A stretch of DNA of 64,000 nucleotides from Chrysaora quinquecirrha (GCA_014526335.1 JACTAT010000036.1:1775000-1838999); one strand, 5' to 3'; shown: positions 21,301 to 34,054, counted from the stretch's first letter. The notes: a model not told the origin generated them from the sequence alone. Program-made: numbers and translations.

Positions 21301-24300
21301 GCACCAAGGGTCAATATCAAGGAAGCGAATGATAATTCATGCTCTATTGCGCTAGTAATTTAGTGACTTTAAGGACCTGGAAACACCTTTTTGACTGGAG
21401 GATGAAGGAGATGTTATCTCCCGACAATGAAGTAAAACTTGACATGAGACACTTGTGGCAAAGGTGCAAAGACACGCTCACGTAGCGGGGTACGGGGAAA
21501 AACTTTGGAATTTTCTGTGTCTAGAGTCGCTCTGGTTAGCTTTTCGTGACTAAAATAATCATGCAGTAATCTTTCCAAAGTTGAATCTTCCCAAAGTCTA
21601 AAGGGCCCATCACTGGTGGGGCAAAACCAGGATTTCAAGGATCAGAGGTGGGGCAGCCAATAGGGCCTGGTGGGGCAATTGCCTGCCAATTTTAAGATGG
21701 AAGGTGTTGTACTTTCCAAAATATACATGTGCAAACTTTCAAATTTTACTTGTAAATCTACATGAATAGAAAAGGGAATTCGGTTTGAAGAATGTAATTA
21801 ATTTCATACAAAATATTGGAAAAAATAGTATGTATTACATCCATAGATTCTATTAAAGCTAGATCTAGCTAGAATAACTGCAAAGTAAACTGCTTTTATT
21901 CCAAATAAAAAGATATTTTTATTATTCGTTCTGTATCTTAGGGCCTACAACAAGCCCACCGGTGGTTTCGACAGTGTCAGTAACAGGTAAACATTTTTTT
22001 ACACATAGGTTTACATTCATCTGTATCACTTTAATTCTAAAAATCCTTGCTATCAAAATTTCGAGGCAATGATTGCACATTTAAGTAATTCGTTCCAGAA
22101 CTTTAGACCGAGTCGAGTTGATTTGCGGCATGGTAACACAATGTGAATTTGGTAAGAGTTTTCCGGACAGAATATCTGTACTTTCTTTGATGAAGACGAT
22201 AATGAATTGAACGGATAGGCAGAAAATACATCTTCGTTGCTGATTGCTGGGGGGTATAACACATTTTAAGTTAAAGGGGAGTCTGCAGCACGTTTCACGG
22301 ACAATTGCAATCGATGTCACGAAGAACGTATAGCTTAGATTTGGCTCTTTGGCACTTCACATTTAATTTTTGATACTCGTTGAAGTCTCCCAAAATTTCT
22401 TTTGGTTAATTTCTCGTTTCACAGTTTTAAAAGCCTCTAATCAAGTATCATGAAAATACACTCTTCACGCCCCTTTTCATTCCATTACGAATTTGTGAAG
22501 TTTCACGACGTATTCATTTTTGCTGTATAAAAACGATAGGTCAACGCCCAGGGGGTACATGACTTATAAATGGACGGGAATGTGCCGCCCGGATTTCAGA
22601 AACCCACCAACTTATTATGTAAGCCCTTTCAGAAACAGACCCTATTTTATGAGTAAAAATAACCGGAATATGAGAATAATAAGACTTTCTAGACCTTATT
22701 ATTGCTTGATATTATACTACGAACATTTTTGACGCGGTTTTACCACTTTGCTGATCGAACTGAAGTTAAACTCTCAACTTTTCTTCAATTTGCCACCCAC
22801 TTTTATGGAGCTTTGGTTAAAATCATACCCATGTTTAGAGAATTTCAGGGCCAAACCCCCCCAAATGGGCGGCACATACTCGTACGCAAATTATACTAAG
22901 TACCCCCCCCCCCGGGGGGCCAACGGTACGAAATCATTTTCCAATATCGATGTCGTAGTTTTAGTGGTGAGAGGAGAGCGCTTTTCTGAGAAGCTGCAAC
23001 TTACCAGAACCAATATAACCAAAAAACTATATGTCAATATTCTATCTGTAATCTACTCTATATTAAGTACGAGTATGTCAGAATGAAATCGGGAAGAGAG
23101 GGCTTTCGAAGAGTTATTAGAGAAAGCTACTTTCGTCTTCTTTAATAGAGTGAAAAAGACATGACGTCCTAGAAATCTATTTTTAGAATTTCTCGATTAG
23201 CTCTACATCTTCCAAAAAATCATAAAAATAATATCGAAATGTCAACAAGCAGTCGAATATATCCTTGAGGTATGGCCATTTTGGGAAGCAAATTCAACAG
23301 TATACACTGAATTTTTGATTAGGTCTACAAAGTGTGGAACCAGTTGCAAAATACAAAGATAAGAATGTTAACATATTTGGACGACTTCTGCATAACTTTT
23401 TATGCTTTTCCAGTAAAGGATTTGTTAGGTTCGCTTTTTGTTATATCTCGTTACTTTTAGACAACTGTGGACAGCCTGAAGTTCAACCAAGCAGAGTTAT
23501 AGCTGGTGAAAATGCAAAGAAAGGTGCTTGGCCATGGCAGATACGTATGCTTTTCAGTGAAAGAAAAATGTGTGGTGGATCTCTCATATCACCAAATTGG
23601 GTTGTCACTGCTGCAAATTGTGTATCTGGCAGCGAATCTTATGCCAGTGCCTTCATAGTAAGGTAAAACCATATTTTAATTAGTGCTTGTTTGAATTTAC
23701 ACATTTTCCAATTAGAGCTTTAGAAATATATCAGCTGAAGAATAAAATTAAATCAAATAATCAATCAGACTAACCAATATGAAAAGCAAATAATTATAAG
23801 TCATAGCTAAGAAAGCTAAACTTTGTCTTGCTTGAAAGAAAATAGCTGAAATTAGTTATATTTTTAATATCTTCAATGAAAGCCTGAAAAGTGGTGTTAT
23901 GTGGTTACCCAAGATTTTTTTATTTTGCATAGCCATTTTCGTTTTCCTCGTGCATTGTTAAGACACCCCCTTGGAAGCTCTTCACTATCGAGTCAGAAGA
24001 TGATGTGCAGAAACTTTGGGGTACTTTTTGGACCGAAAATACCGGACCAAATTTACATAATAACCGAATGGCTGGTAATGAAAACACATATGCTGAAAAT
24101 TTACACTAAAAAATTCAACTAGGAATAGAATAAAAAACTAGAAAATAATCAAAGGAATTGAGAATATTTGAGAATTCCGGGAAGCTCGATCACGAAGAAA
24201 CCATTGATTAAACTTTCCAGCATTAGCAAACCAAAACCATTTTTAGCTCTTTTGATAATTGAAAGATGTCTGGAGAAGCTTAGTATTTGAAAAACATCCA

Positions 24301-25431
24301 AAATCTTTGACTTTTTCACCATGTTTGCTGTCTACTACAGCGGACATCAAAGTGGCGAGATATTCTGCCGTAGTAGAAAGTATCCGCTCTCATGTTGTTG
24401 CAAATCTTGGGCAAATCGTTGATTCAAACATTCATAGCATCTGTCTTCCTTTACACTGCAGACTTCGGAAGTTGCACAAATGATTGTTCCTGTATGTGTG
24501 ACGTCCAACTCCTCAGCTTCCCTTAATATCACATTTCTTTTGTCTTTAGACTGATCAAGTTTTATTTGCCAGAATAAGTCAGAGATTTTGCATTACATTT
24601 TGGAGTTGGAGAGGACACAACATCAACAACAAGTGATGGCAATCATCAAGACATAGCAGTAGAGAAGATTATCTCGCATCCTCGTTATGACCGCAGAGCA
24701 TTAAACAACGACATTTCTTTAATGAAGCTGAGGACTCCAGTTAAATTTAGTAAATCTGTTAAACCAGTTTGCCTTCTAAATCAAGCTCAACATGTTCTTG
24801 TTGGTACAGAATGCTACATAACTGGTATGCTTTTTGAGTTCCTTCTTATTTTTGTGCAATATAATGAAAGATTACTCATCCAGTAGGCTACTATACGAAA
24901 TCAACGAATAAATGGGCCTAACATTTTCATATATTCAGGCTGATGAGGCAACTTTTTATCTTGTCTTTCAGGATGGGGAAAGATTAAGCATCCAGGAAAA
25001 ATGCATCATACTTTACAACAAGGAAATATGCCTGTTGTTTCGAAAACTGCATGCGCAAACATGAACACCAGAAACTTAGGAATAAAGGTCAGTTTTTGAA
25101 AGACTTTCAAATTCTATGATTCAAAAAGCCCAATTTTCATCATCAAGTAAAATCAACGTACAAATTGTTTTAGTTGAAAAGTTCGTACTTATATTTGCAG
25201 ATCACAGACCAAATGGTTTGCGCAGGACACTGTGGAAAGACACGTGTGAGTGGTTGTCATGGAGACAGGGGTGGTCCATTTGCCTGCCAGACAGGAGCCA
25301 ATGGTCGATGGGTATTTCATGGTGCAGTTAGTTGGGGAAGTGGACGCTGTGATGCAACACAAGGATACAGTGTCTTTGCAAGAGTTGCTGAATTCAGATC
25401 TTGGATCGATCAGCAAATGGCAATTAACTGA
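18370..25431 (+). CDS. Secreted serine protease homologue (inactive trypsin fold) with N-terminal ShK-like Cys-rich region
   Basis: Seven exons join in consistent phase: 18370-18439, 20115-20324, 21942-21986, 23461-23662, 24583-24824, 24972-25087 and 25201-25431, giving 1116 nt and 371 residues. Order: signal peptide (residues 1-23, MESFRVVLYGLFLIWF...); a ShK-like region (CVDRYPRYCPNWKSQGYC) lacking the usual last two cysteines of that domain; a Thr/Ser/Pro/Val linker (45-nt exon, PTTSPPVVSTVSVT); then an S1 trypsin domain with the activation site R120|VIAG. The fold motifs are clear (CGGSLISPNWVVTAA; NNDISLMKL; GWG; VSWGSG), but the catalytic His is Asn161 (TAANC) and the catalytic Ser is Arg318 (GDRGGP); Asp219 is kept. 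The S1-pocket Asp189 equivalent is Ser312. Loss of two triad residues with an intact reading frame indicates a pseudoprotease, perhaps a binding or regulatory secreted protein. The acceptor of exon 5 has a weak polypyrimidine tract. Confidence 0.85.
18495..18790. repeat. Probable dispersed repeat in intron 1
   Basis: The tract from 'GCAGGGCCGTCACTAGGACT' to 'GGGGTCTGGGGGCCTGCTCC' and 'GGGAAAGTTTTGAAAATTTT' is GC-richer than its surroundings and resembles an ancient interspersed repeat common in marine invertebrates. Class and boundaries cannot be fixed from this one copy. Confidence 0.4.
20763..20945. repeat. TTTTTTTTATAAG-ended repeat, relative of 13695-13960
   Basis: It lies in intron 2 of the protease homologue. 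The left end CACTCATTTTTTTTATAAG resembles the ends at 3070 and 14235, and the following 170 bp match 13700-13960 without the internal duplication. No right-hand inverted repeat is seen, so this copy is truncated or decayed. Confidence 0.5.
22546..22920. repeat. MITE with 'GTACATGACTTATAAATGG' ends, candidate CAAC duplication
   Basis: The left end (GCCCAGGGGGTACATGACTT ... GGGAATGTGCCGCCC) and right end (GGGCGGCACATACTCG ... GTACCCCCCCCCCCGGGGGGC) are imperfect inverted repeats of about 50 bp. CAAC occurs directly outside both ends (22542-22545 and 22921-22924). It lies in intron 3 of the protease homologue. Fragments with the 'GGGCGGCACAT' word also occur near 15751. Confidence 0.6.
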
Positions 25432-26978
25432 GAAGCAGTCCTAAAGACATATTAGAAGAGACATTTAGAAAAAATGAGTGAAATCGTCAATATGATCCAA
25501 TAGCACAAATTATTTCATGTTCTTTTATTTCCAAAAGTCACGTTCTTTCTTTATAAAGTCAATCCAAATTGAAAACTAACCGAAACCAATTGGTTTGTAC
25601 TGAGAAACTTTGTTCGGCATAATGGAAACGCTTGACTTAGGACATTGAGGACATGAGGCCCCTTAGAATGACAAGCGAAGGCTTTTCAAAAAACATTGAC
25701 AAATATTCATTGAGCATTTGAAGCTGTTATGCGACCGAGGCTAGCACGAATGGAGATCGCTCAAACTGGGACTCATAAACTGTAAGTGAAAAAACTGGGT
25801 TACCAATCAGAGAGCAGCATATCAGATAACGCATTCTGATTGGCTTATTCAGCCACAACGATCTTTCTTGTGATATTTTTCATTTAATTTTTTGAAAATG
25901 TGACCCACCAGGATAACATTAGGTATTAGGTCGGCAAAATGGAGGGAGAACTTTTTCACAGCTTCGCACAAACAACAAAGTTAATTTTTTCCGAAATCTG
26001 AATTAAAAAATGGACGTCTTCCAGAATGGCTTTTGAAATCAGAAAGTTTGAGATGTTTTCTGCTGAAATTCGGTTCTGTGTGTTCAAGCAAGAAGTGAAG
26101 AAGAAGAGTTTTTCGCGAAGACTTGAATTCTGGATTTTCATTCATGGGAACGCAGCAAGGAAAGAAAAAGTGAAAGGACCAGCAAACAACGAAACATGAA
26201 ACATGCTTGATTCGACAGCATTTGAAGTATCACAAAACAATTGCAGATAATTCTTTTGGAAACTTGTAGGGAAAGGTGAAATTTTATTCAGCAATATCGA
26301 TTCAAGTTTCATTTTGAAGTTGAAGCTCTTCTCTCAACTTGATAAATTTGAGCCTTTGCTCATCAAACAACGGTAAGCACGGTAATGGTAACTTAACGAA
26401 GTTTTTTATCTTTAAATATCTTCATCCATTTATTTTCGGTACTAGAACATGAAATAGGAACCTGGGTTAAGCAGAGAGAGGCAGGAAGCTGAATAAAATT
26501 TGAAAGGTTTGGTATTCGTGAGTTAACTTTTAACTGACTTGTTTTTAGACAAGATAGCGTTGCCCTTTTTTACTTCATTTACAATAAAATATTTATCTTA
26601 AAACTGTTACATAGGGTATATGTTGGAATTCAATTTTTATGTGAAAATTACAATTTGAAACTTTGTTGTTATTTATTTGACTCCGAGGGTTCTGATGCTC
26701 ATTGCTGCAGTTACCAGGTGAACTGACTGATAAATATATAAATATAGCAGTTGCAAACTAACGATAACTTGGTTAAATTGAAAACTTGTCTACTTATTTC
26801 AGCAAAAACAGGATCAAACTATAGGTAACTAAAAGTCAGAGAGGCTTTTTAAACCTTTTCTTTGTGCGAAGCTACTTCCAGATTTCTCTTTTTGACTTGA
26901 CCGGGTCAAGAAGTGTTGATGACAGTCATTGACCTTTTCGTGTGGAGCAAACAAGCAAGCGAGTAAGAAAGCAAGTAA
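25432..26978. other. Intergenic tract
   Basis: This is the 3' flank of the protease homologue. No further coding exon is recognised. At 25803-25844 there is a short repeat with CCAATCAGA and TCTGATTGG at its ends that recurs at 39586-39627. Confidence 0.5.
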
Positions 26979-26999
26979 TCATTGAATTGTATCTAGATC

Positions 27000-27240
27000 T
27001 GGAGTTCTGGCAGCACGGTTGACCTGCAGCTTGTGCCCAGAAACAGATATTCTAGAATGAATACACTGGGTATTTACATCCCCACTTTGGATGTAAATGA
27101 CGAACAGCTGAGTTGAGTGTAGGCTTCTGGAATATGGTACCCACGAGATTCGAGCCCTCAGCCTGCCAGTCGTGAGTCGAACTCTTTGACCGGCCATATC
27201 ATCTAAAGGAATGTACGCAATCCTTTTGAATGGATGCGAC
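27000..27240 (-). repeat. Possible tRNA-derived SINE fragment
   Basis: On the minus strand, TGGCCGGTCAAAG (27184-27196) resembles a polymerase III A box, and GGCTCGAATCTC, about 30 bp further on, resembles a B box (GGTTCRANNCC) with one change in the core. The sequence cannot fold into a normal tRNA. Only one copy is seen, so the call is tentative. Confidence 0.3.
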
Positions 27241-28930
27241 AACGTTCCGACTTTTTAAAACTACCAGAAGATTGACAACAGCGAATCGCTTAGTAATGCC
27301 AATTTCTACATGAAGTTGAAATCGCAAGGAATAATTGCGTATCAAAGGCATTGTCAAGCAAACAGAGTATCTTTCAAACCGAGCTTCCGGAAAACTGATG
27401 ATCTTACAAAACAATCAGAAATAATTTCATCTGGATTACCATTTTCGATTCATATCAAATAGATAGTCGAACAACCAATACACCATCAAAAGCCCTAAAC
27501 CAAAGATTAGCAGCGCATTGCGCTAATATCTCACTGCACAGGCATAGAAAAGGGGCGACATGGAAAGGCTAGATGCTAAAATAAACATTCAACTCCGAAG
27601 CATCAGATACTAGGATGGTGCGGCTTCAGGACACTGATTGTTTTTCCCTCAAGGTAGTTAAAGAAAGAGGCATAAGTAGATTGGCGAAGAGCGTCACTGC
27701 GAAGCCAAGTTTTGACTGCATTAGGCATGAATGAATATTTTGTGCAAGACAGGATTCTGTTCAACGGCCAGCCCCAGAAGTCGGCAGGGCGAGAAATCAA
27801 GGCTGCCACCATGGAGGAGTTCGAAAATAGGTGCCAGACTACAATCAAAACTCTAGCTTGCCACAGAGAATTCTTCCATAAAATGACAACTTGAAAACAA
27901 GACAAGTCTTTCAATGCTGAGATAAACCACAAGTAAATAGCGGATGGCGTGTTGCGACCACTCACCGAAAGATTGATTATGCTATTCGGGATTGCTCATT
28001 ACTGGTTGCTGCAAAAACAGCCAGGGAGGGTTCTGTCTGTCGATAGGATTTTCAAACGGGTTATAAGATTCAACCGAAATTCATGATCAGATAGCAAACG
28101 ACAATTCTACAGAGCTAAAGGGCCCAGCAAAATCTTCGAGAGATCTTCGAACTCTCCTCGAAGGCATACAACACAAAACTCTCTATTTTTGTTTGTGTTT
28201 CGGCTATTTTGAGCCTTTTTCTCTTCTTCACTACCATATTGGCGCAATAGGATTCATCCATCACGCTATCTGGCATTTCTATTTCTGACAAATCCCATGT
28301 CTAATCGCTTTTTTCAAAGGCGACCCCGTATCTTGTAGAAAAGGCCTGCTACCCCGCCATAACGCCCTTGAAAGTAGGCCGATCCAGCCTAATATTCAGG
28401 ATGCTCTACCATACATAAGAATTTATATATTTTATAAATAAATGAATGACTGGCAAATGGTAAATTTTCTGGTAAACGGGGTTAAGTTTTAATCTGATAT
28501 ATGTGTGTAGTTGAATCATTCTCTCTGTCATAGAAATGTCGATTCGAATTTAATTTCCTGACATAAAAAATATATAATACTGCAGCTGCTAAGAGATCTG
28601 ATCAGAAATGTTGAAATAACAAGGAAATAAATTGAATCAAATTATTTCAAAATGGCCAAGTGGAAATGCTACAAGTAAACATTCGGCCAGTTGTTTCCAA
28701 GACAAATTAAAGAGAATATTCCATGAGTGAAAAATGTTTAACACGTGTTTCCTCTATGCAGAATAGGGATGTTTGAATACGAAAGCCAAACAGAGATGAT
28801 ATCTTATTCAAGCCAACTTCTGTTTATTCCTGATCAAGTAATAAGAAATATCTGATTAGGATACGATAATCGTTTCGCCGACATTTGACAATTTTCCTCT
28901 TAAGAACATTTTAGCAGCTGTCTATTAGCA
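27241..28930. other. Intergenic tract, no gene recognised
   Basis: The 120-residue minus-strand open frame at 27603-27965 has no recognised domain, signal peptide or splice context. The rest is AT-rich with no clear structure. Confidence 0.4.
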
Positions 28931-28933
28931 TTG

Positions 28934-28944
28934 AGTATTTAAAG
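28934..28944 (+). promoter_or_regulatory. TATA-like element of the small secreted protein gene
   Basis: GAGTATTTAAAGG lies about 60 bp upstream of the ATG at 28997 and is followed by a plausible short leader. This is good spacing for a TATA promoter. Confidence 0.45.
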
Positions 28945-28996
28945 GGTTCTCCAGGCATCATTTTAATCAATTTCTTCATAAGCAAGGACAGCAACG

Positions 28997-30001
28997 ATGA
29001 TCAGCAAAGTCACGCTTCTAGTATTGGTCTTCTTCTTTCTCAATGTCTTCTCCATGAGGCTGGATCAAGCGAAAATGTTTGATGATATGGTATGTTAACC
29101 GTACATTCTACAGTAGCTAAATTCAAGCGCATTTTCTCTTTGATATGCCGTGAACACATGATCGAATCACTGTCCTTTGTTTTAGGATGAAAACATACTC
29201 CAAATAAAAAGAAATTCAGGCAAGTTGCACGAAGTTATATCTGTATGTATAAAATTAATATTCAAACCAACCATGTCAAATGTGAGTTCTGCTCTGTGCA
29301 ATTTCGAACCAGCTACCCTGCATTGCCCTCCGTCATTTACGAGACTCAACCAATAGTTACTTAGCAGCCTTTGAAAGTAATGTTGTGCCGGGCTCTGTCT
29401 TAAATACTATTTAGAAATTAATCTCAACAGTGTTTTCATGATTGAGTATATACTTCTAGTTATGAAATTTAAACTTCAAAAAACAATGCCGTAACCAATT
29501 TAGGGTTTTCCTGAAAATGTTTCATTCAAAGATCAGTATTCCTTGTATGTTCTTTTAAATTGTCCCATATGCTTGCTACATATCTACTCTATCAGTGTGA
29601 CCTTGCTCTCATTTTCGTTTATTAACACTCACATTTCAATGAGATTGATAACACTAGGGGAAACATGTAAACAGGATTACTTGCACAAAGTTAAGAAAAT
29701 TTCAAAGCAATTCAAATTTTCGTTTGATTTATATCATTACTTCATGAGTTAAAAAGTGGTTCCTTCATAAGATCATCTCTCGTAAATATCTGTGTTAGGA
29801 TCCCCTAGGATTTTAGTCTCAGCGTAGAAAATTCCTGTGGCTTTTTTGGTCTAGATTTCATGGGCAGAAGCTAAGACTTGTGTAGCTAATAACTCTATTG
29901 ACGAAACATTCAGCATGATACACTTCAAGCACGAGAGCAAATCGTTTGTGCCTTGTATGCATGATGAAAATGTAATCAACTTCAATACTGTATCGAGTTG
30001 A
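28997..30001 (+). CDS. Small secreted precursor protein (98 residues) with dibasic processing site
   Basis: Three exons are inferred: 28997-29089, 29186-29242 and 29855-30001, with both introns in phase 0 and a total of 297 nt. Exon 1 encodes a strong signal peptide (MISKVTLLVLVFFFLNVFS) and the start of an acidic propeptide. Exon 2 holds a Lys-Arg site (LQIKR|NSGK) typical of prohormone or toxin precursor cleavage. Exon 3 follows a good acceptor (CTTTTTTGGTCTAG) and encodes a region with two cysteines (KTCVANN, FVPCMHD), ending FNTVSS-stop. AATAAA lies at 30018-30023, about 20 nt beyond the stop. No family is recognised. An alternative GC donor in exon 2 could link it to the Cys-rich exon at 30647-30766. 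It may be a secreted peptide or venom-like component; the function is unknown. Confidence 0.55.
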
Positions 30002-30017
30002 CATCAATGGTATATCT

Positions 30018-30023
30018 TAATAA
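30018..30023 (+). terminator. Polyadenylation signal AATAAA
   Basis: CTTAATAAAGC occurs about 20 nt after the stop codon at 29999-30001 and supports the end of the three-exon small secreted protein gene. Confidence 0.5.
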
Positions 30024-30646
30024 AGCATGGTTATTATTTCGTAGTGTTTACTATTTTTTTATTGGAGATTTTTCTAACTGAGCTGAGTCACCCTAAGATT
30101 TTCATTAGAAGAACGTCTAAACTAGCATTTTCACGAGCCTCAAAATAAAGATACGATGCAAAAGTCGATATTAATACTCAATCTTCTAGACGGTACTGCG
30201 AAGATAATTTTAATTGCTACTTAGAAGTTGTCTTGATCATAAATTTGTGATCAATTTTTATAAACTCTTGTTAAGGACAAATCGTAATACATACAAGAAA
30301 CTGCTTTGCAAAATTAGACACTTCTGATGTTGATTTGTACGGTTTATGGCACTGAAATGGGATACTGCTTGAAATTGAAAAGAAATGCATTCACAGGTCT
30401 AAGTAGGAACTACGCTCCCTCAAACTACAAGCAACAGGCATGAGCCCAGCAGCTAACCAAGTATCTATCTACTGTTTTGTTGTACTTTTTTCTTGTCTTT
30501 GAAATGAATTTAACTTATTGTTTAAAAAAACTGCATTCTATTAAAAAAACTTCTTGTCTTAAAAGTAATTAATTCAAACCAACTCTTCGTAAGATGTTGT
30601 TTGTTATAAGCTAAAGTGAAATTTTCTTTAAAATATCCAATTACAG

Positions 30647-30766
30647 CGAAGAAAATCCCATGCGAAGAACATCCACTGTACGCAGAGGAACCAGAATCAT
30701 TCCGTTGTGATGACGGCAAACACTGTTTCGTATCTTCACGTGGCTTCAGGCATTTCTACAAGTTCT
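30647..30766 (+). CDS. Cys-rich exon (possible alternative 3' part of the small secreted protein gene, or a separate gene)
   Basis: This 120-nt segment is bounded by CCAATTACAG and T|GTAAGT. It is open in phase 1 and encodes KKIPCEEHPLY... FRCDDGKHC ... FYKFC, a spacing C-x14-C-x5-C-x13-C that resembles the first half of an LDL-receptor class A module (FRC-DDGKHC). It would join in frame to exon 2 of the upstream gene if that exon used the GC donor at 29220 (CAG|GCAAGT). A terminal exon at 31427-31437 (TTTTAG|GTATTGTTTAA) would then give an 85-residue product ending FCIV. Which connection is real cannot be settled from sequence alone. Confidence 0.35.
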
Positions 30767-31437
30767 GTAAGTTTTTTTCATATTGATATTACCATGATGC
30801 AAATAAGTATTTAAAGCCAAATACAATATTTTATCACATGTCTTTCCTGATGATAGCACACGAGAAATGCGCACGCGCCTGGCAGGCCATTCTCCAACAT
30901 ATGGGACTGTTTCAATAAAATAAAAGTAATGCTCAAGCACAATATACTCTGTATACGTTGAAACAGCCGTATCTGAGCAATGAACCAGTTTCTTTCCCAT
31001 GAAATGATCAAAGAACTGATACTTTAAGGGTGGGTTTGATGAAGAAACTAAGACTTATCGAGTGGGCATATAATCTCATCAGTTCGGACATATGATAAAA
31101 TTGCAATTAAATTGCAAAAACAAAGTTATCTCAATTTAGGAACTATGCTGAAAGAATAGATCTAAAATGTCTCTAGCACATAACCACTTAACATTCATGA
31201 ATACTAGAAAACGTTTGTCTGGTCTTGTTTCTGAAAAGCATGACCAAAGCGTTAGTGAAACATCGGCATGGATTAAAAGAAAGTTGGGATTTTGCTTGCT
31301 GAGAACAGCAGTTGTTTGCGTTAGAGGATCTAGGTCTCGTCAGCATAAAGTCCCCATTGGTGAAATGGGTGACCTGGACATTAGAAACACGTTGTCTAGT
31401 ATAGTTAATTAATTAATGTCTTTTAGGTATTGTTTAA

Positions 31438-34000
31438 TAATAATATTACACTTAACATTCATGAATACTTTTCATCTAGAAAAAACTAAGTTCGGGATTA
31501 GTACTCAGTTCCATATATTTTTGGTTTATTTTGCGCAGCACTGGAGGGAAAAAATCTTCCTTCACGTTATCCATTATCGCATATTAGCTACCAACAAAAA
31601 TAAAACATTTCCAGTCACCCATAGAAAATATCTTATCCCATGCGCATTTTACCAGAATGAACAACAGTCAGAAAAGGAACAGTTACATTTTCAAATCTCT
31701 TTTTGCTTTGGTATTTTAGTGCTGCGAGTTCTTTTCTTAACCATTCTTTTGAAAACTGTCTAGTTACAAATGAAATAATATTAATGATATAATACCTGTT
31801 ACAGGTGTTGGCTGAATACACGTAAAGAAACAGAGACTTTGCCGGATACAATCTATGTAAACAGATAACTTTCCCTCGTTTCTTTATCAAATGTAGCATT
31901 TTAGCATATATACTGGCTTTCAGATGTTTTACGTTACAATGAAAAAATGTATTTTTTGGCTGCAATTGTGCCTACTATTGCGTTTGAAGCTACCTAACTG
32001 GGCTTATGTTTGTTGCTCTGCGGTTAAGAAGTAAGCCGCTTCCAATTGCCGCATCGCAGGCTGAAAGATGTCTTTCTTTCTTGGGCTACTAGAAATCCCT
32101 ATCCCATGCTTTGTTTCTTTTTAGCCAATCAAGACTCTGGGGCTATACGTATACGTATGTACTATACTATACTATACTATACTATACTATACTATACTAT
32201 ACTATACTATACTATACTATACTATACTATACTATACTATACTATACTATACTATACTATACTATACTATACTAAACTATACTATAATATACTATACCAG
32301 CACGTATATGGGGCTGGGGCTAGACCCAAACACTGAACTGAATGATGTCAGGAAAATAATGTCTATAATTGAATTGGCATTGTCTATGCCTGGGGTTGGG
32401 GTACGTCCATTGTTCAATATACTAGACGTGCTGACCAAATGGGTCACTTCTTCAGTGACATTTTCCCAAAGTATGGGTCTGTTTTTCGCAAAGAATCTCT
32501 AAACATGGGTAGCATAATCCATGAGTCCTTTAAGACGGGGGTTGCTGTTGAAGACTTGACTGTAGCTTTTGCATTTTAATGGCGGAAATCGGTGAAATAC
32601 GTTTTCTGCTTTAGCGCAAATGCCTTTTCACCATATTTAGTGATCTCCAAAATATTAAATTGGGACCGCATATTTATGATATTGCTATAAATGGATAGAT
32701 AATTTAATTTTTTCTATACATGGGTCAACAGAATTCGCGAATTCCGAAAACTGAGCGGCATAGAATGGTGAACAATGAAGTCCCCCCCCCGGTTGTCTAT
32801 GTTAATAATGTTTTGCCCCTTTCTATGGTTGTTCCTTTCTGCTGATCCACTCACACTAAATTTTTTATGCAAAGAATGAAAACAACTCTGAACATGATGT
32901 TACAGACGTTTACACAGCACGTGTTTATACCGTTTTTGAACCGTACCGTTAATCTTTTGTACATAGCTACCGCTATAGTGTCAGCCGGCGTTTGAAATTA
33001 TTTTAAGAGACTCAAAGACAACTTAGAACCAGAAAAAATTGATCAACAACTCGCTACATTAACCTGATGGTTTCTGTTAGTATTACCTTTCAACATAAAG
33101 GTATATTATGATGATTAAAGCATCAAGATATGAAATACAAAATATAGACCATATCAATACACCAATAAACATAAGATTCAAGCAGAGCAAGCCAAAAGTG
33201 CTATCTTTATCACATACACATACAAATAAGTATATCACACAGTGAATGACAGCTCCAAAGCGAGTGTTTTATGCATATTTTTGTGCAAAAGAAATGCACC
33301 CGACACACAAGGTTTGACTTGTCTTTAATAGATTAAAAACAAATTATCAAAGCCAAGGCATTTTAGATTTTCCACGTTGAGATATATGTTACAGGAACAG
33401 GTAGACCTACCTCGTTAAGTTCTAATTATTTATCAGCTTAAATCATGTTGCTTAAATAATGACAGCATTTGAGGTATAATGAATAAAAAAAGTTTAAAAT
33501 ACAAAAAAATACTACATAGATGATCATATTACTAGCCTATGAGAATTTTTACAGCGATATTTCACGAAATCAACGAAATAATGTTATTAGATACTGTGAT
33601 AATATTAAATACAAGAGTTCCGAAGAGTATTTTCTCGTGAATTGACGTGACAATATAGAGACAACTAAAAGTTATTTGCAATCAAAATCTTTTGCGATCA
33701 ACACTTAATTATGAAAAAGGTTCATGATAATTTTTCGCAGAGAAATTCTGGAATAATACGTTAAGAAATCTTTTTCGCGTGCATTAATTTTCTCACATGT
33801 GTTAAAAATTCGCAAAAATTCTAGAAATTATTGAGGCAAAATCTCTACCCCGTAAGTACGAAGGAGAAATTAGTAGAAAAACGTTTTTTCAACTATTTAT
33901 ATAATAAAAATTTTGGCTGATGCAACATATATTTACCCAAATGTATTACTAGAAAATGTTTCCTACTGCGTACTTTAAGATAAGTCATATATTGCATACA
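31438..34000. other. Intergenic tract with a pentanucleotide microsatellite
   Basis: No supported gene is seen. AT-rich with many short open frames. It contains the ACTAT array at 32160-32297. Confidence 0.5.
32160..32297. repeat. (ACTAT)n microsatellite
   Basis: About 27 units of ACTAT run with few interruptions (an ACTAAACTAT variant and ATAAT near the right end). The 5-bp unit keeps one frame open by chance, which accounts for the open frame across it. Confidence 0.97.
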
Positions 34001-34003
34001 CTG

Positions 34004-34009
34004 TTTATT
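34004..34009 (-). terminator. Polyadenylation signal of the intact mucin/TSP1 gene
   Basis: Plus-strand TTTATT is AATAAA on the minus strand, about 46 nt beyond the stop codon at 34057-34055. Confidence 0.5.
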
Positions 34010-34054
34010 GCATTCAAGTCCTCCCTCATTTTCCTCGAGGTTTGCTTGGTGTGC

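Noticed and set aside
27603..27965. 120-residue minus-strand open frame
   Set aside because: No recognisable family or motif; length alone is not enough in 64 kb of AT-rich sequence.
32046..32336. Open frame across the (ACTAT)n array
   Set aside because: A 5-bp repeat without stops in this frame; no protein features outside the array.
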